Origin: JAWKMZ01 sp041391965
GTDB lineage: Bacteria; Bacteroidota; Bacteroidia; Flavobacteriales; Flavobacteriaceae
Length of the DNA stretch: 64,000 nucleotides
Direction: 5' to 3'
Assembly: GCA_041391965.1 (NCBI GenBank)
Contig: JAWKMZ010000002.1
Location: 62,001-126,000 of the forward strand
Positions within the stretch are counted from its first letter, which is position 1. Each line of letters begins with the position of its first letter. Made by a program: the position numbers and the translations under genes. The notes under the pieces are model-generated. The model was given only the letters and a program-made list of their open reading frames with translations, was not told the DNA's origin and ran no database searches. Below, in pieces: positions 9,744 through 17,800 of the stretch.

Positions 9744-9800
9744 GCTTAAATTTAAGATTAATAGTCTTTTTACCTCTAAATAAGTATTATTTAAGGCTAG

Positions 9801-9808
9801 CAAATTTA
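9801..9808 (-). promoter_or_regulatory. Candidate -7 box of the TonB receptor operon
   Basis: TAAATTTG on the minus strand fits the Bacteroidota -7 consensus TAnnTTTG. It lies 58 bp upstream of the chosen start at 9743. No clear -33 TTG was found. Confidence 0.4.
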
Positions 9809-9828
9809 CATTATTTATAATAAATATA

Positions 9829-9836
9829 TACTTTTG
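9829..9836 (+). promoter_or_regulatory. Candidate -7 box of the secreted nuclease gene
   Basis: TACTTTTG matches TAnnTTTG, 46 bp upstream of the ATG at 9883. It is 20 bp from the opposing -7 box of the TonB receptor operon, so the two promoters overlap. Confidence 0.4.
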
Positions 9837-9882
9837 GTGTAAAATTTGTATTAACAAAACAAAAATATAATATATAAAAAAC

Positions 9883-10944
9883 ATGAAATCCGTTAAAAAC
9901 CTATTCATAGCACTGTTTTTATTGATTGCTATAAATGCTTGGTCACAAGAAAAAAAGCATTTTAAAATTCACACTATTGCATTTTATAATTTAGAAAACT
10001 TGTTTGATACCATAAATGATACAACTAAGTTTGATGAGGCAAGTCCAATAATGGAATTAAATACTGGTAAGGAAGAAGCCTACAAAAAGAAAGTACATAA
10101 TATGGCAAGGGTTATTGCAGATATTGGTGCTGATGAGGCTAAAGACTCTCCTGCTATTTTAGGTATTTCTGAGGTAGAAAACAGAGGTGTTGTTGTTGAT
10201 TTGGTTAATGATCCTTTATTGTTAGGAAAAGATTATGGAATTATTCATTATGACTCACCTGATAAAAGAGGAATTGATGTAGCAATGATTTACCAAAAAG
10301 CCTTATTTAAACCGATAAGCACAAGCAGTCATACGCTTAAAATTTATGATGATCTTACAAGAGATCGTGTATACACCAGAGATCAACTTTTGGTAACGGG
10401 TAAGTTGGATGGCGATTTAATACATATCATAGTTAACCATTGGCCATCGCGTAGTGGTGGTGAAGCGCGTAGCAGGTCTAAACGTGTGGCTGCAGGAAAA
10501 TTGAACAGACACATCATTGATTCACTTCAAGCCATTGATCCTTACGCCAAAATATTTACAATGGGCGATTTGAACGATGACCCAATAAACGCAAGCGTTA
10601 AAGAAGGTGTTGGTGCCAAAGCGGAAAAAGACGAAGTGGGACTTAAAGATATTTACAATCCATATGAAGATTTTTATAAAAGAGGTTTAGGAACCACAGC
10701 TTATAGAGATGCTTGGAGTTTGTTTGATCAAATAATGATGTCAAAACCATTGTTAGAAAAAGATTATTCATCTTACAGATTTTATAAAGCAGGTATTTAT
10801 AATAAATATTATTTAACTCAAAAGCGAGGCCGCTACAAAGGCTATCCATATAGAAGTTGGTCTGATGGTGGATTTTCAGGAGGGTTTAGTGACCACTTCC
10901 CAGTATATATCTATTTGATAAAAGAAGTTTCAGATGCTGAATAA
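9883..10944 (+). CDS. Secreted endonuclease/exonuclease/phosphatase family protein
   Basis: 353 residues with a signal peptide (FIALFLLIAINAWSQ). The catalytic set of the EEP fold is complete: FYNLENLFDT (Asn/Glu), GISEVENRGVV (metal-binding Glu), VNHWPSRSGG (His), TMGDLNDDPINAS (Asp/Asn) and FSDHFPVY (terminal Asp-His pair). EEP enzymes cleave phosphodiester bonds of DNA, RNA or lipids in a metal-dependent way. Being exported and divergent from a TonB receptor/DUF5689 pair, it probably acts outside the cytoplasm on a polymer whose fragments that receptor imports. Substrate is not determined by sequence. Confidence 0.9.
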   Translation: MKSVKNLFIALFLLIAINAWSQEKKHFKIHTIAFYNLENLFDTINDTTKFDEASPIMELNTGKEEAYKKKVHNMARVIADIGADEAKDSPAILGISEVENRGVVVDLVNDPLLLGKDYGIIHYDSPDKRGIDVAMIYQKALFKPISTSSHTLKIYDDLTRDRVYTRDQLLVTGKLDGDLIHIIVNHWPSRSGGEARSRSKRVAAGKLNRHIIDSLQAIDPYAKIFTMGDLNDDPINASVKEGVGAKAEKDEVGLKDIYNPYEDFYKRGLGTTAYRDAWSLFDQIMMSKPLLEKDYSSYRFYKAGIYNKYYLTQKRGRYKGYPYRSWSDGGFSGGFSDHFPVYIYLIKEVSDAE

Positions 10945-10958
10945 AAACATTCTTTAAT

Positions 10959-10999
10959 AAAAAAGAGGCTGTCTTAAAATCTAAGTCAGCCTCTTTTTT
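10959..10999. terminator. Bidirectional terminator between the nuclease and the four-helix membrane protein genes
   Basis: AAAAAAGAGGCTG (10959-10971) pairs with CAGCCTCTTTTTT (10987-10999). Inner pairing CTTA/TAAG extends the stem. It sits between convergent genes and has T-runs in both directions. Confidence 0.85.
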
Positions 11000-11008
11000 A
11001 TTGTGATA

Positions 11009-11446
11009 TTACAACCAAGTATTCCACGGAATTTTAGCCAATATCAATATTAAAGCTAAGGTGTAAAAAATAGCTATCATTTTAAATTTTGACTTAGAAG
11101 TCAATTTCTTTTTATGCTTTGAATATCCAACAGTAACCAATATGACTGCTAAAATCATAGTGAATGGATGCTCAATGATGTTGGAACGCAATACATCATT
11201 TTTCATTAAAGTGCTCATTCCCATTTCACTTATCAGACTGATATAGTCAGACACAATAAATAGCAAAATGCCTAATAACAACTGGATATGAGTTACAATT
11301 AAAGTAAACAATGAAATCCTGAAATCTTTAGCGTGAAACTCTTTGTTTCCAAAATATTTAATAAGCGCATTAAAGGTAGATAATACCAAAACCAATAAAA
11401 CAAGGTAAGCCCAATAGGAATGTAAAATTTTAATTGTATCGTACAT
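11009..11446 (-). CDS. Four-helix membrane protein, possibly haem-binding
   Basis: 145 residues with four hydrophobic helices, approximately 12-29, 43-66, 92-108 and 121-141. Histidines lie at or near helix ends (H9, H53, H93, H111), a pattern that could ligate haem as in small b-type cytochromes, but no canonical motif proves it. Proteins of this appearance are widespread in Flavobacteriaceae without a demonstrated role. It stands alone on the minus strand, converging on the nuclease gene. Function unknown; the cytochrome idea is inference. Confidence 0.7.
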   Translation of the reverse strand: MYDTIKILHSYWAYLVLLVLVLSTFNALIKYFGNKEFHAKDFRISLFTLIVTHIQLLLGILLFIVSDYISLISEMGMSTLMKNDVLRSNIIEHPFTMILAVILVTVGYSKHKKKLTSKSKFKMIAIFYTLALILILAKIPWNTWL

Positions 11447-11505
11447 AATATGTATTTGAAGGGTTAGATAACAAAAATACTAATTTTAAAACTTCAATGA
11501 GATAT

Positions 11506-13857
11506 TTATTCTGAAATCTCAATCCATCGCTTGGCTTCATTTCCAAACTCATCTACTACAGTAATCACATGTTTTCCTTGTTTTGGAAGTATTGCAAACT
11601 CATGAATGTTTTTAGTACTCCCCAAAAACGTATCATCCAAATACCAAAACACCAGAGTTTCTGGTTTAGAATGGGCAATTTTTATAATGAGGTTATTGGT
11701 GTTGCCATCAAAATCTTTGGGTAAAAAAATGGTATTGTTTTCTTTAGGATAAATAAACTGCATCGTTATGGCGTTGTCTCCCAAACAATCGGCTCTAAAT
11801 GGTGGTAAAGGTTTATAAAACGGATTTTTTGCTTTGTAATAATAAGCCATTAAAGGTGGCAATACAAACCACGATTTGTTTATAATAGCATCTAAATTTT
11901 CACAAGAAGTATTGACTTGAAATTGTTCGCTTTTGTCTAAATGAACAAGGACATGATACGGACATGGTTGCGTTTTTAAACCGCTTAATTGTACAAATTT
12001 CAACGCTGTGTCATCACAATTTGGTGAGGCTCTGTAACCACTTTTGGTGCAAATTTCAACTTCTTGCATTTCATCAAAAGGTTTTGCAAACCAGTCACTA
12101 TTTGGTAACAAATCAAACACATCAAATAAAATTGGAGCTGCTGTTTGTACACCAACTAAACCTGGTCTGCCTTCACCATCAGCATTTCCAACCCAAACGC
12201 CAACTACATAATCTTTGGTAGTGCCTATTGCCCAAGCATCTCTAAACCCAAAACTGGTGCCTGTTTTCCAAGCAATCTGTTTAGAACTGTCAAAAAATTC
12301 CCAGTTTTCATTACCTTCTGGACGGTTGACTTCTTTTAAACTTTCAAAAGTTAAATAAATGGAAGCCGCATCAAAGAGTGTTTTTTCATTGGTTTTTTTT
12401 CCAAAATCAATTGATGAATCTGCTAAAAATGTAGGCTCGCAAAATTCATTACTAAAATATTCGCTTGAGCTTTCGTTGTAATGATTTAAAGTAGATGAAA
12501 GCGCTCCGTAACTTTTACACAAATCCCAAAGATTACTTTCGGCACCACCAAGAATAAGCGATAAACCATAATGGTTGGCATTGTACTTTAAATCTTTAAG
12601 ATGTAACGCTTTTAAATAATGATGAAACCGATCCAATCCAAATGTGTGCAACATTCTAACTGCAGGCACATTTAAAGAACGCGATAAGGCGTTGCTTGCA
12701 GGTACAGCACCATCATAACTTTTATTAAAATTTTCTGGATTATAATTTCCAAATTGTGTTGGTACATCAGTTACTAACGTGTTTGGTAATATATCGCCAG
12801 CATCTAACATAGCTGCATACAAAAAGGGTTTTAAAATGCTACCTGTACTTCTGGGTTTATCAATAATATCGACATCTTTTTGGTGGGTTTTATCCGTTGG
12901 TGTATTGCCAACATATGCTAAAACTTTTCTGGTGTGGACATCTAAAACCAAAACGGCAGCATTGTATATTTCATTTTGCTTTAAGTTGTTGTAATGATTT
13001 TTTACAATAGCATTAACTTGCTCTTGAAGTTTGATGTCAATAGTTGTTTTGATGCGTTTCCCATAATGATTTTGCGTTACTTTTTGTAGCAAATGTGGTG
13101 CTATTTGTGGCAATGGATAAGGTTTTTTTGGCAAACTTTCAGCTACAGATAAATTATAAGTCAGCGAATCAATGATTTGATTTTTTAATAACTTTTGGAG
13201 TAAAAGATTTCGTTTTATTAATAATTTCTTTTGATTTTTCCCTGGATAAATTAAACGTGGCGCATTGGGCAACACTGCAAGTGTAGCACTTTCTGCCCAA
13301 GATAATTGGTTAGCATCTCTGTTAAAATAGCGCCATGAAGCTGCATCCAAACCAACCACATTACCTCCAAATGGCGCATTGCTACTATAGTAAGACAGTA
13401 TTTTTTCTTTAGAAGCTCTAAACTCCAATCGTGTGGCTAAAATAATTTCTTTTAGCTTTTCAAGATAGGTTCGTGCTTGTCCTTTTCGTGATAAACGAAT
13501 GACCTGTTGTGTAATGGTGCTTCCGCCTCGTTTTACGTTTCTGGAGCTTAAATTATCACGTAAGGCTTTAAAAATTGAAATTGGGTTAAAACCAGGATGT
13601 TTATAAAAATATTCGTCTTCAAATTGAAGAATGCAGGTTTTAAATTTTGCTGGAACACTGTCGTTTTGAGGAAATCGCCATTGTCCATCTTTTGCAATTT
13701 GCGCTCCTAAAAGGGCATTATTGGCACTCGTAATGACAGTTGCTGTTGGGTCTTTAAAAAGCTGTTTTGGCAAACAAAAATAATAGGCAATTAAAAGGAT
13801 AGCAATAATTGCCAACTTAATTTTATGACGTTTTATGTAAGCTGTTATTTTTTTCAA
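11506..13857 (-). CDS. pbpC: Penicillin-binding protein 1C
   Basis: 783-residue class A penicillin-binding protein that polymerises and cross-links peptidoglycan. One N-terminal membrane anchor (about 14-28) is followed by a GT51 glycosyltransferase (FEDEYFYKHPGFN, RGGSTITQQVIRLSRKG), a transpeptidase (active site STGSILKP, SLN motif in SRSLNVP, KTGTS) and a C-terminal PBP1C-type domain with CxxSG-like CTKSGYRAS. The start is a TTG at 13857 overlapping the previous stop as TTGA, which suggests translational coupling. It is the last gene of an operon beginning with alpha-2-macroglobulin, the usual partner of PBP1C: A2M traps proteases and PBP1C repairs the wall. Confidence 0.93.
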   Translation of the reverse strand: MKKITAYIKRHKIKLAIIAILLIAYYFCLPKQLFKDPTATVITSANNALLGAQIAKDGQWRFPQNDSVPAKFKTCILQFEDEYFYKHPGFNPISIFKALRDNLSSRNVKRGGSTITQQVIRLSRKGQARTYLEKLKEIILATRLEFRASKEKILSYYSSNAPFGGNVVGLDAASWRYFNRDANQLSWAESATLAVLPNAPRLIYPGKNQKKLLIKRNLLLQKLLKNQIIDSLTYNLSVAESLPKKPYPLPQIAPHLLQKVTQNHYGKRIKTTIDIKLQEQVNAIVKNHYNNLKQNEIYNAAVLVLDVHTRKVLAYVGNTPTDKTHQKDVDIIDKPRSTGSILKPFLYAAMLDAGDILPNTLVTDVPTQFGNYNPENFNKSYDGAVPASNALSRSLNVPAVRMLHTFGLDRFHHYLKALHLKDLKYNANHYGLSLILGGAESNLWDLCKSYGALSSTLNHYNESSSEYFSNEFCEPTFLADSSIDFGKKTNEKTLFDAASIYLTFESLKEVNRPEGNENWEFFDSSKQIAWKTGTSFGFRDAWAIGTTKDYVVGVWVGNADGEGRPGLVGVQTAAPILFDVFDLLPNSDWFAKPFDEMQEVEICTKSGYRASPNCDDTALKFVQLSGLKTQPCPYHVLVHLDKSEQFQVNTSCENLDAIINKSWFVLPPLMAYYYKAKNPFYKPLPPFRADCLGDNAITMQFIYPKENNTIFLPKDFDGNTNNLIIKIAHSKPETLVFWYLDDTFLGSTKNIHEFAILPKQGKHVITVVDEFGNEAKRWIEISE

Positions 13858-14165
13858 TTTTCAAATTCATACTCGCATTCTACCTTGCAAATTCTAACAT
13901 TGTACCAATTATACCAATCGGTTCTCCCTTTTTGTTGTGCAACTAAATGCTCAGACTGTTGTTTCCAGTTTTTAATAGCTTCTAAATTTTTCCAATAACT
14001 AACCGTAATTCCTAACGTGTTTCTTGCACTATCCAAGCCAATAAAACCGTTTTGTTTTTTTGCTAAAGTTTCCATGAGTTCAGACATTTCAGTATAACCA
14101 TCAATAGTCTCTTTTTGAGTTGATGTAAAAATGACAGCGTAATAAGGTACAAAGTCTTTGCTCAT
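13854..14165 (-). CDS. Antibiotic biosynthesis monooxygenase (ABM)-fold protein
   Basis: 103 residues from the ATG at 14165 (MSKDFVPYYAVIFTS); the longer frame would overlap the DUF2071 stop. It looks like the small dimeric ferredoxin-like ABM/DUF4188 type: FTSTQKETIDGYTEMSELM, QNGFIGLDSARNTLGITVSYW, NLEAIKNWKQQSEHL, ending with a Trp/Tyr-rich segment. Members include haem-degrading and quinol monooxygenases as well as proteins of unknown role. It lies 2 bp after the DUF2071 gene and overlaps pbpC by 4 bp, so it is co-translated with cell-wall genes. Whether it is an enzyme is unknown. Confidence 0.8.
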   Translation of the reverse strand: MSKDFVPYYAVIFTSTQKETIDGYTEMSELMETLAKKQNGFIGLDSARNTLGITVSYWKNLEAIKNWKQQSEHLVAQQKGRTDWYNWYNVRICKVECEYEFEN

Positions 14166-14167
14166 AA

Positions 14168-14884
14168 TCAATGTTTCTTTTTGTCCCAAGTTAATACGTT
14201 TACACCTTTTGAATAATGGACTCTATTAGGCTTATTGTTTAAAAGATGATTGAATTTGGGATAATTTATGTCTAATTTTTTGACTAAAACAGATTGTATT
14301 GGCCATTCTAAATGATGTACATCATACGCAATAATATGATTTTTATAATCCTGAAAAACAGCATAACGTTCGGTAAGCCAAATATCGGTTTCGTCTTTTT
14401 TAAAAGTGGAAGTCTCTAATCTGTAACTAATATCCAATTGATTGTTTGCCTTTGGATGATGTGATTGGTAACTAAAATTGGTTCGTTGCATGTTAGCGTA
14501 TTCATAAGGAAATTTTGAAATGGCTTTTAAAATTTTGCAAGACGATTTTTTGCTACCTTCCATGCTCAAAAAATAAACACTCGGTTTTTTGTTGTATTTA
14601 ATATAAGTACGAATATTAATTTCATGAAAATTAGAAATATGAGGCAATTTTGGTAAGCTTCGTATGCCAATATGGTTCATATCAAAAGCCACTAAACTTA
14701 TCCAGCATTTTCCGTTTAAGGTTTCCAGTTCTAAGGCATCAGGAATAAAAGGCTCAACAAGTTTTGGGGCAACTTCCCAATGTAAAAATAAGACTTTGTT
14801 CCATTCTTGATAGAATTTCCAAGGCCGTTTAGGAACTTTAAAAGGCCTGTGGTTTGTTTGTTTTAAAATTTCTGAAGCCTTCAT
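14168..14884 (-). CDS. DUF2071 (YqjF-like) family protein
   Basis: 238-residue cytoplasmic protein matching the DUF2071 pattern: FLHWEVAPKLVEPFIPDALELE near the start in outline, CWISLVAFDMNHIGIR, NFHEINIRTYI, and a late Ser/Lys/Tyr-rich half ending in VHYSKGVNVLTW. The fold is acetoacetate-decarboxylase-like, but no catalytic assignment can be made. It lies 5 bp after the alpha-2-macroglobulin gene and 2 bp before the ABM gene, so it belongs to the same operon. Its link to envelope defence is unexplained. Confidence 0.85.
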   Translation of the reverse strand: MKASEILKQTNHRPFKVPKRPWKFYQEWNKVLFLHWEVAPKLVEPFIPDALELETLNGKCWISLVAFDMNHIGIRSLPKLPHISNFHEINIRTYIKYNKKPSVYFLSMEGSKKSSCKILKAISKFPYEYANMQRTNFSYQSHHPKANNQLDISYRLETSTFKKDETDIWLTERYAVFQDYKNHIIAYDVHHLEWPIQSVLVKKLDINYPKFNHLLNNKPNRVHYSKGVNVLTWDKKKH

Positions 14885-14889
14885 GATTA

Positions 14890-17800
14890 TTAGTTTTCAA
14901 CCTCAATCCATCGTCCTTTTGTTCTTACTAAATAATCGTTATCATACATAGCTTCTGCCTGAATTCCAGGTAAATAGTAGGTTCCTAAATAAGAAGCATT
15001 TAGCATAACATGAAAGGTTTTAGTGCTGTATTTTCCTTTTTTATTCAAATCAAAATAAAAATTTACACGATCATCTCGAATATCTGTATAACGTGCTTCA
15101 CTTGTAGTAGTATCGCCAAAAGCTGTAAAACGCGTGTTGACAATTTCCCAACCAGATGGGAAAATTTGTGTCAAAGCAATATTGTTGACGTTTTCATCTT
15201 TTAAGTTGCTAACTGTTACAGTTGCTACAAAATCTTGACCTTGTTGTAGTTTGTCAATACTAATAGTGTTGCCTTTTAAATCTTTATAAACCACTGAAAT
15301 ACTTAAACCGCGCTGTTCAGCAATTTCGGTTCCTAAAGGCAATTTACCAGAATTAAGCACGTTGATGTAAACCACATTATCCAGATTATTTTTAAAACTG
15401 AAGCTATTTTTACCATCTTTTATTGGTAAATCACGTTGTGCAATGGCACTTTTAGTGTCAATCGTTTCGGTTTTGCCGTTGAGCGTGTATTCCAATTTCA
15501 TGGCTTTGCCGCCATTGGCTTCCACCATTTTTGCCATTGCCAATAAACTATATGCTGTTGTTTGCGTGCTCATCCATTGATTGCTTGATAGGTCTTTTGC
15601 AATATATTCTGACAACTCTCTGGCTTTCGGATTTTTGGTCAAAATCATCGTTTCTAAAGCCATCGCTCTATTTCTATCCACCGAACCATAAGTATAGTAA
15701 TTGTATTTTGGTGTTGTAAAATTGATATTTGCTGTGCTCGAAACATTGTTGCTGGCTTCTTTTTGTCCAGCTAATGCGTAGGCTGCTGCTAATCGCCATT
15801 TGGCTTCATTTGATAATTCGCTAAATTCACGCAAACGGTTCATAGATGCCAAATCTGGACTTCCAGCTAATGCCAAGGTGTACAATCTATAAGCTTGGGC
15901 TAAATCGGAATTGTAGTTTTTGTAGCTTGGACGCCAATCACGAGCAGCTTGTTTTTGATATTTTAACCAATTGCTTTTAAAGGTCAATGGTAATACAAAG
16001 CCTTTTTTCTCTGCTTCCAACATAAAGTGGCCAGCATAACTGGTACTCCAATCGTTGGCTGAGTTTTCGCCCATCCAATAACTCATACCACCATTAGGGA
16101 GTTGGAAAAAGCCTAAACGTTTGATGCCATTTTCAATATTAGTCTGAATTTCTTGTTTTTTCTTATAAGGCAAATCAAAAATATCATTCAAATATAATTG
16201 AGGAAACACACTTGATGTAGTTTGCTCTAAACAACCATGAGGATATTGCACTAAATAGTTTAAACGACGTGAAAAATCCATTGGTGGCATGGTTGAAAAT
16301 TCTACAGTTGCCGAATTGCTGCCTACAACACCAAATGTTGAAAGGTCTAAATTGGATGTTTCATTAGCCGTTAATGTTTTGCTGATGACTTTTGAGGTAA
16401 TAGGATTCGGATTATAAACGTCAATTTCTACTTTGTAGGTCGATGTTTCGCCATTTCCTGAGGCTATTACTTCAACGGTGTTAAAGCCATTGGCTTTGCT
16501 AACATCTAATTGAAAATAAGCCATTTGCTCATCGGGTTTCGTGAAACTTAATGATTTGGTAGTGTCGCCAACGACTTCAATGCCATTGCTTAATTTTAAA
16601 CGGATGGTTACATTTTTCACTTTAGGTTCCATGGCAAAAACAGTAACAGGAAGTGTTACTTTTTCTCCTGGACTTAATTTTCGTGGCAAAGTTGCCAACA
16701 CCATCAATGGTTTCTTAACCTGAACGGATTTGTCTGCACTTCCATAAGCTTCGGCATCATCATTTCCAGCAACTACCATCATTCTAACAGCTCCAATATA
16801 ATTTGGCATTTTTATTTTGTGAGATGCTTTTTCACCAGCTTTTAATATAAAAGGGCCTAAATATTTTACAACTGGTTGAAATCGGTTCGCTTTTTTGTTT
16901 TTCCCAGAAGCAGCATTTCCATCACCACCAATGGCAAATACCTGATCAATACTTCCTGTATAAGCACCAATAACGTCATCAAAAATGTCCCAAGTTTTGA
17001 CACCTAACGCTTCGCGAGCATAAAAAGCATCCCAAGCATTTGGTGTTTTAAATCGAGTTAAGTCCAACAATCCTTCTTCAACCATAGCAATGGTGTAAGT
17101 CATTGGTTTTTTGTGTTTTTCAGACACGATCACTTCAAATGTTTGTTCTGGTTTTAAGGTATCTGGCATGCTAATTTCGGGTTCTAATTTGGTGTTTGGA
17201 TTTTCGACCATGATAGGAATGACGCCATACAAACGAATTGGTAAATCGTTGGCTGTAGAAGCGTGTGGCTGCAATAGTGAGATATTTACAAACACATTTG
17301 GTGCCATGTCTTCGGTTATTGGAATGTTGACTGTAGTTTCGCCTTGGTTTGTTTTTACCCATTTATAAGACAACACATCTGAACCATTTTCTATACTGAT
17401 TAAGGCGCTGCCTTCAGTGCCTGACGGAAAGGTAATTTTAGCGGTTTCGCCAACATTGTAATTTTGTTTATCGGCAGAAAACACTAACATTTTAGCAGCT
17501 TCTTTATCAGCTGAAGGTGATGTTTGATACCAATTTTTATAAAAATAAGCCGTTCTTCCAGTAGCATGACCACTTACAGGATCAACTACTCTAATAAGAT
17601 AGCGACCACGTTCATTTTCTGGGATTTTTAAAGTGAATTTCCCTTTCCCATTGGCATCTGTATTTATTTTTTGATCTAAATAGGGCTTGTGATAGTTGCT
17701 GGACACATAGCTTGATAAATTGTCATATGAAGAATTCCACCACCAACGCCATTCAATTTTATACACTTTTACTTCAAGATGATCTCGTTTTATAGGGTTG

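Noticed and set aside
9744..9908. N-terminal extension of the TonB receptor to 9908
   Set aside because: It would run through the divergent promoter region and place a hydrophobic stretch before a perfectly good signal peptide starting at 9743.
17111..17368. 85-codon plus-strand ORF inside the alpha-2-macroglobulin gene
   Set aside because: It is antisense to a well-supported gene and its translation has no recognisable pattern.
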